Below are positions 11,300 to 24,847 of a stretch of 64,000 bases of DNA, piece after piece. Made by a program: the position numbers and the translations under genes. This stretch comes from Brachionus rotundiformis (Eukaryota; Rotifera; Eurotatoria; Ploima; Brachionidae). Location: contig JAESIW010000180.1 in assembly GCA_016802295.1 (NCBI GenBank), positions 2,049,619 to 2,113,618 of the forward strand, written 5' to 3'. Within the stretch, counting starts at the first letter, position 1. Each line of letters begins with the position of its first letter. The notes under the pieces are model-generated. The model saw only the letters and a list, made by a program, of their open reading frames with translations. It was not told the DNA's origin and made no database searches.

Positions 11300-12080
11300 A
11301 ATTTTAAAAATAAACAAAATTGTGGCACTGTCAAAAATTAAACTTAATGATCCATATATTCCTCTATGTTGACAGAGCCAGATAAAACAATTACTTAAAC
11401 TTAACCAAAAATTTACGCTTTCTTTTTACCAAGAGTCAAGCATTTTTGAGCAACAGCCAAAATTTAAAAATTAAAAAAATTTATAAATTAAGAAAACAAA
11501 AAATTATGGAACTGTCAAAAAAAAACTAATGTTCCTTATATTCTTCTCTGTTGACAGATCCAGATATAAGAATTGCTTAAACTTAACAAAAACCTAAAAA
11601 AATAAAAAATAAAAAAAATTACAATTTTTTTATCAAGAGTCAAGCATATTAGTGCAATAACAAGAAATTAAAAGTTTAAAAAATGGCACTGTACGCTTTT
11701 GTTACCAAGAGTCAAGCATTTTTGAGCAACAGCCAAAAACAAAAAATTATGGAACTGTCAGAAATAAAAACTAATGTTCCTTATATTCCTCTATATTTCT
11801 CTAAAAAAATAAAAAACTTGGAATAAAAATTTTTATCAAGAGTCAAGCGTATTTGGGCAATAAAAAAAAATTAAAAATTAAAATTTTTAAAAACAAAAAA
11901 CAAAAAATTATGTAACTGTCAGAAATAAAAACTAATGTTCAAAATAATCATCGGTGTTCACAGATCCAAATAAAACAATTGCTTAGACCTAACAAAAAAA
12001 ATATAAAAAATAAAAGAATAAAAAAATTACGCTTTTTTGCACCCAAGAGTCAAACATATTTGAGCAACAGCCAAAAAATA
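11300..12080. repeat. Tandem array, ~180-bp unit, about four copies
   Basis: A diverged head-to-tail array upstream of Pax. Each unit carries the ordered blocks ATGGAACTGTCA, then AACTAATGTTCCTTATATTC, then GTTGACAGATCCAGATA, then ACCAAGAGTCAAGCATATT and TGAGCAACAGCC. Unit starts are near 11322, 11506, 11682 (short copy), 11750 and 11910. The copy at 11682-11748 is truncated and lacks the middle blocks. No open frame runs through it. It may be a local satellite, an eroded element cluster or an internally duplicated regulatory sequence. Confidence 0.8.
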
Positions 12081-12760
12081 AAAAAATAATTAAACACATA
12101 AAAGCCTGAAGAGATAAACCGAGTGAATTGACTTGGACACATTTAGTCAGATCGATTATTCCAAGTTGCAATTCGAGCCCGATATGTCTAAACAACAACA
12201 ACAACAACAACAATAACAAAAAAAATAAAAACAACAAATTGATGTTGAAATATACATAATTAGTTTGATTTTTATTTATTATTTTTTTTCATAAGTTTGG
12301 ATTTAGGATTTGAAATTTTAGAAATTATTCTGAAACTAATGAATTTCGCTCGCGTTTTGGATATAAAGTTTTATATGTATAAATGGGGTATGTGTGTTGT
12401 GTGTGTGTGTGTGTGTATTTGTTACTAATACAGTTATAGTTTTTTGAGTTGGTTTATTTTCGTTTTTGAATGCTTGAATGGATGAATGAATGCAAAATAT
12501 AACGCGTATTAATGAAAAATTTATAATTTTTTGTTGTAGTCTTTGATAAAGAAATATTCGTATGATCATCATTGAGCCGAATTAAATGAAGTGTGCAAGA
12601 GAAAGAGAGTGAGAGAGAGAGAGAGAAGGGGAAAATGGAAAAGGGTTGGATGCTTGAAGCTTGAAATATTGCAAGCGTGAGACAGAATGGGCCAAGACTC
12701 TCGAGCCAGCACTTGAATCCCAACTGTTCGTCTCATCTCGCAATTTTCCCTACCTTTGAA
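12081..12760. repeat. Microsatellite cluster: (CAA)n, (GT)n, (GA)n
   Basis: Three simple repeats occur close together: (CAA)n at about 12191-12213, (TG)n at about 12390-12417 and (GA)n at about 12597-12626. Small minus-strand frames here are low-complexity Leu/Phe or His/Thr peptides produced by the repeats and are not genes. Confidence 0.8.
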
Positions 12761-15700
12761 TAATGAAATTGTCAGTGAGTTTTTATCAGCTCGAATGAGA
12801 CTCTTTATAAATTTATTATTTTTGATACGCTTAATGAGATAAGAAATTTATGTTACTTATTCTATTGAAACTTGTTTCAATGCATTCTTTGCTAGTCCTA
12901 TTAAAAATGCTTATTCACATGCTTTTATAATATAATATTGATTCGACGTATCCTTGTACTTTAGTATTTTATTCCTAAGTCACACCTTGATATTTAGTTT
13001 TAGCTTTAGTGCACAAAACTTGCCTAAGAACACATTTGCTCGTTGTCATTGTGTTGCTCAAATATTCAGCTTCAAAATTTAGTTTCATATGATTTAAATG
13101 TAAATTATCTTTGAAGCGAATAAACTAATCATAAAAAAAAACAGCGCTCAATTGGTTTAAATTTGTTCAAATAAATTCGTTTATCTTTTAGGATTTAATT
13201 ACCATGAATCAACATTAGCTCATTCAATACCTTTACGGCTCAAATATGCTCGATTCACCTTCAATAAACTTTTCCATTAGTTCATACTCCTTATCTACAT
13301 TCGCTAATCAAGTTACTTAGCATAACTGGCAAATATAATTTATTCTTGGCAAATTATGGTTTACATATGCGCAAAAAAAGTGTGATTCAATGGCTTAAAA
13401 CTTGTGATTGAAAATTGTGCACCCTTGAAGACTTGCTAGCTTGTGTTGCTTATCTGACTTTTAAAATATTATCTCATTAGCTTGGAAATAGAAAATTTTC
13501 CAACTTGACCTAATAAAAAAAAAGCTCTTTTAGAAACTAGGCTTTGTCTAAGACCTAAACCGATCTCTCTTTATAGCTTTATACCTGGTCTATTTCAAGC
13601 ATGAAAATTTGCTATTTTGAACGACTCTTACCGTTCTAATTCTCTCTAGAAAAAAATGCTTCAAACAAAGCCTAATCTTTGTGCCAAGTCGATCACATAA
13701 AACCTATGAGTTAACTTCATAATTTCTTTAAATTTTGAACGCTTGAAAGAAATTTCAGTATATTGAGAAAATTAAAAAATAAAAATTATATAAAAAAAAC
13801 GGAGGCAAACTAAAAAGCATAATTTATAAAAAAGTCATAATATTAAACAATAATATGTAATACTGAAATCTAATCATAATAAAATTATCATGTTGGCTTT
13901 TCGGATTGTGACCGACTGGCCCACTATTCACCAGTTAATAATAATAGCTTGCTGCGACTAAAACCTAAAACTAAATTTCTAATAATGACTTTATTTTTTT
14001 GTTCAGGTTTTTTTCGCTTGAGCAAGCCAGTTCAAGATTTATTATACCGTTAAATTAAATGAAGCATTTAAAATGTTTGAAATTTATTTTAGATTTTTTT
14101 TTTGGATGAAGAAAATTGAAAAAAAAACTACTACTAGAGAAAGAGAGAAGAATCGAGACTGCATCTATAATTTAATTTATTTCAATTATTATTTATGGTG
14201 CTGTTATTTAAACACAAAAATTAATGAAAAAGAAAAATGATTAGATTTTTTTATAATATTTAAGCCAGCCGAATCACCATTATAATAATTGAAAAAAAAA
14301 TAATAATCACTATTTGTCATTAGTATTTGCATTTGTTGAATGAAACGTAATCGAGCCGTGTATCAGAGTACCTATCAAACCCTTAAATGCTTGACTAAGC
14401 TTTATTTGATTAAATAGTCAGAGAAATATATACGTCTATTAAAACGTATATTGCTGTTATCTCAAATCCATAAACTCAAAAGCCCACTTGACCAGAAATT
14501 TTAATCTCTCAAGTTCTTTTTAAAATAAATATTACTGTTAGATAGATAAAAGGCTTCGTTTGAATGTAAATATTGATAGTCATGCTAAAATTAGTCCAAT
14601 AAAATTGTCTCTCTACCTGAGCGTAGAGAAAAAATGATATTATTTTAATTTTTATTTGACATGTTACGCATCCATGATTTTACCAAGCTATCATCCATTG
14701 AAAAAATTTAAATTTTATTTTAAATTAAGTTTATTTACCAATGAAATATAGGCTTATTTTAGGCACCAAATTCTATCTTACATTATATTGTTAGATAATA
14801 AATTTATAAAAAATTATGAAAAAGATCCAACTATTATAGATCATTTAAGGCACAATAAACGCTCAACAAATTTTTTTATATTAAGACCATTACATAAATT
14901 TATATTCAACTAGTTATGTTTACAAACAACTCAAAAATAATTAAATCACAAATCTTCATTAATTTATTCATTAAACGCTTAAAAAGCACTCAATTTCCTT
15001 TTTTTTTTCAAATTAAACTTTCTATTATTTGCCAAAATTAATTCCAATTTTGAACATGTAAAACAAAATTATCTTTAGGAAAAAATTAAAATTTAATCTA
15101 AAGATTTTTGCTCATTTAACGCAATTGAATATTCTAAAAGCATTTATTACACCAATTATTGATTTTTGACTATTCAAATTATGAACCATGTAAAAATAAT
15201 AAAATAAAAAAATAAAATTAAAATTAGAAATTTTGACAATTAATCTATCTGAATTATTTAAGAGATGGTTTAAATTATGCTCAAAAAAGAGCCAAATCAA
15301 TTAAATTTATACATCTACCGAAAAGTATATTTTGGAAATAATTTAATTAATTTTGATGAAACCTTGACAAAAAATACTCAAGCGAGTCTATTTGAGCTCT
15401 AATAAAATTCCATTATAATTCTCATTTAATTGATTTTTTAAACATATATATATATATAGTTTTTATTTATTTAGAAGAGAAAATTTGCTTTATCTCATTT
15501 TTATCACTTGAAAGAGATCGACTTAAAGAAGATGAAGAAGAATTTTTTGACTCTCATAAATTTTTGAAAATTATTTCTCAATGAAAAACAGAAAATCAAT
15601 TTAAAATAATAATAAATTATTATTTGAAGCCAACTAGTCATCCAAGCATAAATATGAAAATTAGTTCTATACGGAATGTGTTAACCTTGGAGTTAAAACT

Positions 15701-18700
15701 CAATATTCAGCTCTATACATGCTTGGTATTGTTTTCTATACAGTATCAGGTAAAACTAAAAAAGCATACACACTCCGATCTTATATATAGAATGCAGATG
15801 ATTTATTAATGTTAGAAATTAATTTTTTTAAACAACAAATTGTAGCACTAAATATCGGATATTGAAAAAAATCATAGATTGAAAAGGAATAATTAAGGAG
15901 AGAAATGAGCCAGGACAGGTCGTTTCTAAATCTCTGGATGTATCAAATTGCATCAAACTTTATTGATGATCTGTAGTATTTTGACCAACTTGACTTAAAG
16001 CTTTTAATTAGAAAGTCGAGCTTATTCAGTTAGGTCAATTTTGTTTGTGAACGGAAACAAATCGTTTCATTAAAATGGTTAATAGAGAGAAACGAAATTG
16101 TATATGCCACCTAGAACTGTCTATTCATTGGGGCATGTTATCATCCAATTTAGTTTCTAGATAGAAGTTTCAAAGAATGACTACAAACAAAAAGATTACC
16201 ATAACCATTAAAATTAAGATAGCAAAAAAATATTTAGATAAACACTTGAAAATACTTGATTGAAATTTGTACTTTAGCAATTTGTTTGATTAGCATTCGA
16301 ATTGACTTTTATATAGTTTCTAGTATATTGTTTCTAGATTAATGAACGGCTATTTATCAGAATATGGGAAAAATTTAGAGCCCAAATTCTTAGCATAGAT
16401 GCTCAACTTGGCCGTGAAGCGCTCTATACTTTTAGCGGAAAATTAATTTTATTTCCATTACCATTCAATTTAAATGATCTTTAAACTAAAACTATCTCTC
16501 GATAAAAAATAAAATAATAAAAAAAAATAGTTAATTCAACAGTCTTGATCAACTTGATAAGACTCATAAAATACCAAATAAATTATTTGTAAAAAAAATA
16601 TAATACTTTTCGAATGATTTTTGAATGATTTAGATCAATTGATTTAATGGTTTTTAATCGAATTTGGTAATTTTAATGATGAATGAAGTGCTGTTTGGTT
16701 AATATTAGAACCTGAACAATCGATAGTCTAATCAACCATAAAAATTGACTTATTAAAATTATATACATATATTTTTTTTTAATAATAAGTTCAAAATAAA
16801 ATTTTAAACTTTAAATGAGGCAATCAATTAAAGCTCAAGATCGAGAAAGAAAAAAAGATGCTATAACAAATTAAAATCAGTAGGTGAAAATTCTCTCTAT
16901 TGATAAAGTCAAAATGATCAAATTATAATCTTTGGCAAATATCTTTCTCTCTATCTGACTATATGATAATATGATTCTTTATCATTCCAAATATCTATTT
17001 CAAATAAATATTTAACTTGTTAATATTTTGCTTCTATCATTCCTAAAAGTTAACATTGAATTAAAGCCTATATCATTACTTGTGATTTCATTAGATATAA
17101 TTATTGCAATTTAATAAAATAAAGTAAGAGAACTCTTTCGAAAAGAAAAAAAAGATATTTGAAGCTGGTTTGGATAAACAAGCTTGAAATACTTTTAACC
17201 GACAATAATCCATAATTATCTATTATAAACATATTTTGTGCCTAAGCTGTTTACTATGGTCTATGGTGGGAATTTTTTTAAACAAAATGCCAATCATCCA
17301 AGTGTTTATCCAATTTCGGAAAAAGGGCGACTGCCTAGCTGAACAAGTTTTTAGGAAAATTTGTATTTAATTCTGTGCACACTCTATTCATATTCATTGC
17401 CTTCATAGATATTTTGATTGATTTTTATTATTATTAACTTATTAAGTAGGGTTTTCTCTATGTTTACTTTTCGTGTATTTGATCTAAAAGTTTTGATTTT
17501 ATTTGATATGAAATATGAATTAATTGATTTTATAATAATGTTAAAATTTTGCCAAGCTTAACAAGTATTTGATGCACGCCTCAATTGCTTGTTAGCTAAG
17601 ATAGCTTATAATTATCACGCGTCAGAGCTAGCATTTAATCTATTCGGTGTTTGAAAGAGGCCTATCTAGAAATGCCATTATAAATTTAAGCCTCTTTTGC
17701 ACTCAATTTAACTTGATTGATCCCGAAATTACCTAAATCCATAATTTGTAATAATAAATTTTCGAAGATAAATAAACAATTTTACAATAATTATAATCGA
17801 ATAAAAGCAATGAGAGAGAAAATAGATTTGATGAAATAAAGCAATGAGAGAGAAACAATTCTTTGCTAATAGATTGATATTTGTTTTAAGATTAAAAATA
17901 AAACTTTAGAGTTGTACTTGAAATTTAAATTAAACTTTGGCAAATAGTGACTGTGTAAACCAATCTAGTTGCGCAAGAGTTCTGGCGAAAAATTGTCAAA
18001 CTTTTAGAGATAAATTTAATCTTTTACCCAAATAATAAATAATAAAAAAAAATTATGAATTTGATAATAATCCTGATCTAAAAACTGGTTCGTATCATTT
18101 TATTATCCCAAATCCAGACACATATGAGCTTAAGAACTATTTTATGACACTTTATTCCCGAAATTCCTGGACAAATAAAGTTATCTTTTTATTTTTAGAC
18201 GGTTCAATTAATAAGCAAAAATTTTCAGATTTTGTCATATACTCTAAATTCTTGTAAATTCCTAAATAAATACTATCTTTTTATATACTGCATCTATGAG
18301 CATATTTAATACAAAAAAGAAAAAAAGACCACTAATGTCTAGAGATTAGGTCTCATTGGAGATATCTTATACAATTTTTTAAATTAATGTGATTAAAAAC
18401 CTTTTAATAAACTTAATTTTTTCTTACGTAAAAATTAAAAAAAAAAGCTTTTAAAAATTTCAATTAATGTTACATGTAATAATCAAGAGACCTATTTTTA
18501 TATTATTTTTTTAATAAATCAATCGTACTTCATATTATTAAATGTGAATTACATCTAGCCGAAATAATTATTCTTTTTAAATCGACCAAAAATTTAAAAA
18601 TTTTTGAATCTCTTAATTTATAGATTAAAGAATTTCATAGTTAATCAAATTTTTTTTTCATTTGATTGTTAATTCAAATTTAATAAATAATCTATTTACG

Positions 18701-19980
18701 TAATTTAAAATTAAATCAATAAAACTAATTAAATTAAATTTAATGATACATAGACAAAATTAATAGAGTTCAGTGCATAAATATACCCTATTGTCGACTG
18801 ATGATTACAGAATAGAAAATTTTAAATAACAAATGGCTCAATTAAGCTCCGATATGACACCAATTTTACGCAAATAGACTATTAAAACCTTATGATGACA
18901 ATTGTTTCAAGGATTATTGAACCAAGTAACACATCAAGCAATACTAAGGGCCTGAAAACGCAAATAAAGTTTTATGAGGCTCGATCTGATCAATTTACAT
19001 AATAATAAAACTTGAACGATTTAGATAAGATATGAATTCAAGTGCTGTTTTATAATTATCTGATCGAATCAATAGCAATTTGTGTTAATTCTTTCTATAT
19101 TGAAATTTATAAGGTGTAATTACCAAATTCGAAATGAAAGCATAAAGATGAGCAAACATAACATAGTTTAGACAAGCTTAGATCAAACAAAGCAAATGAG
19201 CGAATTAAAACAGCATAAAGCCAAAAAGGGTATTAGATATTGAACACACAGATCTATCTATTACGAATTTTTTCGTTTGATTAGATCAATATTGAAATTT
19301 AGTAGTTTTAGCAGAGCGATATTCATATCTAGTATTACAAATACGTACATATTTTTGTAATTGATGATTGTAATCATCATCATAGGCAGCAGCGAGAAGC
19401 CAACACATACAAGAAAGAAAAAAGGCAGAAAAGAAAATCGAGTGATTGATTTCTATCATATATGTTATTAATACACAAGTGAAAAACGATTTATTTATTT
19501 TAATATTTTTAAATTATAACAGGATTTTTCTAACTTGTTTTCTAACTCTAAATTTTGATAGTTGTTGTTGTTGTTCAATAAATTCAAATTTACACTTGCA
19601 TGCATGCAAGTTAATCAATAATCTTGAAATAATTTTATCCGATTAACATAGCTTTGTTTTTCGATTGCTAACAAAAGAAAAATAATTTTAATCATCTTGG
19701 AGCTATATACTGGTGTTTATTCACGCCAAAGACCATTTGCACCTTAATCTCAGAATTGATTAATTTCTTTTTTGATTACAATAAAGCTCTAACTAAAATC
19801 TTATTAACAAATAAACTTTTTATTTAGGTGAAACTTTTCACTTCATGAAGATAAATAATCTTAATCAAGTGTGTTCAAAAAGACCCTATTAAATTCCTGA
19901 ATACAAACTTATTAAATTTATTATTATTCACTTAATATTATTTAGACATTATCATAGGGTCATATTTTGATTTCTTTGTA
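12761..19980. other. Long gene-free AT-rich interval
   Basis: About 7 kb with no convincing coding sequence on either strand. Small marks include an (AT)n run near 15443-15458 and a short direct duplication around AAGCAATGAGAGAGAAA at about 17807 and 17838. The interval separates the 5' ends of Pax (-) and the fucosyltransferase (+), so it is a natural place for cis-regulatory DNA, but no specific element can be named by eye. Confidence 0.5.
19806..19871 (+). repeat. Direct repeat, left copy (66 bp)
   Basis: Matches 20231-20296 at 58 of 66 positions without gaps, in the same orientation and offset by 425 bp. Both copies share AATAAACTTTTTATTT, TTTCACTTCA and the block GATAAATAATCTTAATCAAG. 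The pair brackets the SINE-like element. Confidence 0.85.
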
Positions 19981-19989
19981 ACTTTTTAA

Positions 19990-20152
19990 TACTTGTGCGG
20001 TAGGGTAGTTAGCCCTACGCGCTTGCAGAAGACCCGAAGCATTGTTTTCCGGATAAACTATCCACTTCCTCTAAGAGGATATGAACCTTAATCTTGTGAT
20101 CATTTGGTATTGAATAGCAGCGGATCGAACCACTACACCATCGACTTGAAAG
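19990..20152 (-). mobile_element. tRNA-derived SINE-like element
   Basis: A GC-richer island in A/T-rich DNA. Read on the minus strand it has a perfect RNA polymerase III A-box, TGGTGTAGTGG, at 20140-20130 and a near-perfect B-box, GGTTCATATCC, at 20087-20077, 42 bp apart as in tRNA genes. The 5' part (GTCGATGGTGTAGTGG...) resembles the D-arm half of a tRNA, while the sequence downstream of the B-box (CTTCGGGTCTTCTGC, then GCGTAGGGCTAACTACCC) is unrelated to a tRNA 3' half. No good acceptor stem forms, so a functional tRNA is unlikely and a SINE head plus body fits better. No poly-A or simple-repeat tail is obvious. Confidence 0.55.
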
Positions 20153-20230
20153 TCTTTCCTTTAGGCTGCATGATTTTTTTTGATTAAAAAATTGACAAGA
20201 TTATAATTATAATTAGAAAAATTAAGATTT

Positions 20231-20296
20231 AATAAATAAACTTTTTATTTTAATTAAATTTTTCACTTCATAATGATAAATAATCTTAATCAAGTG
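20231..20296 (+). repeat. Direct repeat, right copy (66 bp)
   Basis: Right-hand partner of 19806-19871 (88% identity over 66 bp). The copies are too diverged and too long to be a fresh target-site duplication. They look like a local duplication or the ends of a small composite element. Confidence 0.85.
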
Positions 20297-23200
20297 CATG
20301 TAATTTTGACTTTCTTTTTAAACAAAAAGACATCTTTCGTGAATTCAAAATGTTTACCTAACTCTCTTCCTCGGATTTAATTTTAAAATAAAATATTCTA
20401 ATTCTAATTCATTTTATAATTTATGGAAAATTTAAACAAAAAAAAATTAAAATTTCAACTTAATATGTACACATTTAAAATTGATTACCACTATTTAATT
20501 GTTAAAGCTCTCATATTTTCAAAGTTTACTTTATCTCTATAAAGTACGTGATATGTCTGCTTAAGTATCATATTATCAACTACTATTATGCTTAACTTTT
20601 TTATTTAAACAAAATGAGCAACTATTGCTCAAAAAAGTGACAATTTCGATCTTAAATTAATTTGGAACTAAACTTATTTAAAAATGACGCTTCCAATTAT
20701 TTTCCAAATTCACCAAAATTAACATTCCGGCTTATACGCTGAATTGAGAATAATAATTAGAAATAAAATTATGTGATACACAAGACTAATTTTTAATAGA
20801 ATTTTGGAAAATTTCTCAAATGAATTTAAAATTAAAAATGAAACAAAATAGTAACGCCATACTCAAGATTATGTTACTTAAATCATTCACCTTTAAAATT
20901 TTCTTAAAAAGCTTTTATTTCAAACAAAGAAAACGCAAGACATACAGCTTCATTAAAACTAATTACCTAAGAATTTCAAGATTTTCCAATATCAAAAAAA
21001 ATTAAGATAATTTTTCAACTTGCCGTATGTAAAAATATGTTTGCCGTAACTAAACAACCGTCAATTTTTAAATTTTTTTAAAGCATTTTTAACTTTGAAA
21101 TACCTTTTTATATGTTAACCTTAAATAAAAAAGAACTAAAAAGCTAACCCTAAGAAAAAAATCATTTATCTAATTTAATCCGAATGCAAAGCCTTTAGTT
21201 CAAAATACTTGAAAAACAATGAGAAAAGATAAGTTACCCATAGTTTTTAATAATATTTGTGTTGCTAAATACGTGTCAAATCCATAAATTAAAAATCAAA
21301 AATTTCAAATTTTTTTAATATTTTGCCCAAATAAGCATGCTCCCTCATTAGAAAAACTGAAGTAAAAAACAATTTAGCATAAGACCGAAAATCTTTTGAT
21401 ATTTTTGAATCTATATTAGATAATTTGCATTCGAAGCATAAGACGTGAAGCACCAAGTTGCGTAAATCATTAAAATAAACTGAACTTTTTTGCTTATCCA
21501 TAATTTTCTAATTATATTTAACTTGGTGAATATCATTCTTCTTTACCGTGAGCCTCCAAGCTTATTCATCCAGCATTATTTATGTCATTATTTATTTATG
21601 TACTTTTTTTATCATTAAAATTACACAGACACTATTTGAGTTTAAAAAAAATTAAATTTTTTTAAACGAGTAGTGCCACTTTGAATAAATCTTAAAATAA
21701 TAATTAGTTTATATGAGACCGATCAAAGCCTTAAAAAAGAAAATTGGAAATTAAACGCTTCTAATTTTCCAATAAAATTTGGGAAATTTGGTTATGTATT
21801 ATTAAATTTGCTATTTGACAAGATAATTTCTAAAGCCTATTGAAATGCTTTCTAAGATTTCTCAAAAAAAATTTAATTTTTAAATTCAATTAATTAATTG
21901 TTCAGAATGAAATAAATTCTGGCCTACAAGAATTTATAGTTATTAGACAATAATGGTAATAATGAACCAAAAAAATATGCTTCTATTGCGTGTATTCAGA
22001 TTGGTTTGAAGGTTATAATAGCTTGGTAAACATTAAAGCTTAGTTTAAGCCATAAAATTTGAAAATGAGAAAGTGATTAGTAAGCAAAATAAAGAGAAAG
22101 CAATTGATTTTTGTTTATTGTAAAATTCTAATAAGAAAATTGGTAAATAGCGAAAAAGGTAATCAAAAATTTAAAAAATTAAAAATCATCTAGCCTCGCT
22201 TTTCCAATATTTTTGCTTTCTTTGCTTTACTAAATCAAAGCTTAATTTAAATTTTAATGGAATTTTAATATTATAAATTTGTTTCTCGAAACCTTGAGCT
22301 TCATCAAAAGATTAAATAAGAATCTAATACGCGCTACCTTTTTATTTTGTTATTCAACTAAAACAATTTTTATGAGCTTTTTTTTAGTCTTTAATCAACA
22401 CAAAGACATCTTGCGCTTGAAACTAGAAATATAACCTTAACATAACAAAAGAAAAGAATCATTAAAACCCCGTTAATAGATAATTTAACCTATCTCACCA
22501 ATTTTCCTAAGTTTTGCATAACTCTAAATATCAACTTAACTCAGTTATAAAAGAAATCTCTTTAATGATACTAAAGGTTTGAAATTTTGATTAACTAGAG
22601 AATAAATGAAGAAAAACCTTCTCTTCATTAATGACAAATATTCGACTTTTGAGAATTTTTAAAATACAATAAAGAACTAAAACAAATAAATATCGGCTTA
22701 AAAATTAGCCAAAGCCTTAACTTTTGTGAACAGAAATGAAGGCTTAACACAGTTCTATTTTTGTCTTCATCTTCAATTTCTATTCTTGGTGAATTATCAT
22801 TTTTAATTAACCAAGATCCCAAATAACTAGACAAGTAAACAACTTGAATTTTTCCCTAGTTCAAAATTTAACTTAATATAAAAATTGGATTTTGGACCAT
22901 TTCTGTACACTTGGTCAAGACTAATTAGAGATTGATTTTACATGATTTTTATGCTATTGAAATAACGGGCCGTGTGATAGTTGAACGCCAAAATGCTTTT
23001 TTCTTAGTCAATTTAGAATGTTTGAAAAGCTTAAAGCACAAATATTTAACATGCTTAGATTTTTTTGAAGAAGTTTATTTATCATTATAAAGAGAGTGTA
23101 TGTGTACATTTAATAAAGGTAAATTTATTTGCCTTCATTTGAAGTTGAATCTACCTTATCCAAATTTTTGTGACCAATTTCAATCAAGAGTAAAATTTCA

Positions 23201-24847
23201 TACAAAAATGTAGATGAATGAGTGCAAATTTTGTTAAATCAGAATAATTGTAAACTAACCCAGATAAATAGCTATCTTTAGCCGTTCGATTAAATTTAAT
23301 GCAAATTTTAAGTGATAAAAAAGCCAATTGTATGTTGAAGTCAATTTTGAATAGATTTAAAATTTTTAATCGTGTTATTCTATATGTCAAAAAATCTGAT
23401 AATTTAATTAAAAAATTAGTTCATTTTAAGTCTTGTTAAAAAAGATCAAATAACTGTCATTTGTGTCGAGAGCAAAATGATATACATCATAATTTTTAGC
23501 TAGAATTTTGCCATATTTCAAATAAATTTCAGCTCTATATTGTTATTTTATGCCTGCTTTTATTGTTGATATATTTATTATTATAAAGAAAATTCATATT
23601 AAATAAAAATTACTATTAATGAAATAATTTTACCATTTAAAACTCTGAAAAATATAATTAGAGAAATATAAAACGAAAAGTATAAATAATTTAAAAATTT
23701 AAATACTTTCTTTAAAACTAAACATTTAATAAAGTCTTTAATTTAATTTAATTTTAAAAGTCTATATAAATAGGAAAATTTCCGATGCTTTAAAATTATA
23801 TTTATTTTGTGTATTTCAAGGTTACAACAATACAGACTGAATATTTAGATCCTGAATAAAGATGCTAAATTTAATGAAAAAGATATTTTTATTCAAAAGC
23901 ATACTCATAAACAAAACATGTTTTTATTTTTGAAATTAAAATTAAAATTTATAAATAAAGTCACTCAAGAATAAAAATATAAAATTACCTTTATTTTGAT
24001 CAAATTCATTTCATTTTTTCATTTTAATGAAACAAACGTTTTTCAATAAAAAAATAATATTGTATTTCTTATTCTTCTAATTTTTTCTTTGAATAAACAC
24101 TAAGTCGAATTATTTAAGGGAATTTCTACAACGATATTTAATATCTCCAGGATATATAAAAGAACATATTTCAATTAGTCTTTTATTTTTTCTTAATGTT
24201 TTGGCTAAATAATTCAAAAAATAAAATTGTGTAAAATTATTAAAATAAAAATGTTTACACCAAGTAAATCACGATATCGTGCTCTACTATTTTAAACATT
24301 AATATATATTTTTATAATGTAGTAATTTCATATTTAATATAGAAAGGAACTTAATTTTCGTTTTATAATACATATAATCTAAAGATACAAATCAATAATG
24401 AACAAAGCGTTATAATAAATCCAAAATTTCGTCAATATTATTCTTAACATAATATTCTACTATTAAATATAATTTAAGTTTGGAAAATAAATTATTTTTG
24501 AGTCACAGAATATTTCAAATTAGAAATCTTTTCATATATTAACTGAATAAAAACTTTCTTTATTAATTAGAATATTTTGTCACGATACTTATTGTTTTTT
24601 TGTTCATACTCTAGACAGAATAATGTTTTGTCATTTAAAAAAAAAATTTTTAAATTTATATTTTCATTTATTCAACTTTAAAGAATACAAAGACTTTTTC
24701 TAACTTGGGTTTTAATGAAGAATAAAAAATTTTTACCATTATTTAAAAGCATGATTTTTTAATTCATAATTTTCAAAAATTATTTAGAATTTAAGCTTTT
24801 TTAATCACATCAAAATAAATTCTTATTTTCATATTTTATTTTTAGTT
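20297..24847. other. Gene-free AT-rich interval upstream of the fucosyltransferase
   Basis: About 4.5 kb of A/T-rich sequence with only short chance frames. The last bases before the fucosyltransferase start are TATTTTTAG|TT-ATG, which resembles a 3' splice site, so a 5' UTR intron or a spliced-leader acceptor is possible. Nothing else is supported. Confidence 0.45.

Noticed and set aside
11440..12060. ACCAAGAG words in the tandem array resemble the end of the rotifer spliced leader
   Set aside because: Only about ten bases agree, the next bases are TC instead of a GT donor, and the upstream part of the leader is missing. No SL RNA gene can be supported.
12454..12723. Leu/Ser/Phe-rich minus-strand frames near the microsatellites
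   Set aside because: They are translations of GA, GT and CAA repeats.
19990..20152. A functional tRNA gene on the minus strand
   Set aside because: A- and B-boxes are present but no acceptor stem pairs and the anticodon arm does not fold convincingly. A SINE head fits better.
20820..23390. Several 60-70 codon frames in the large gene desert
   Set aside because: Lys/Asn/Phe-rich chance frames expected from A/T-rich DNA, with no splice context.
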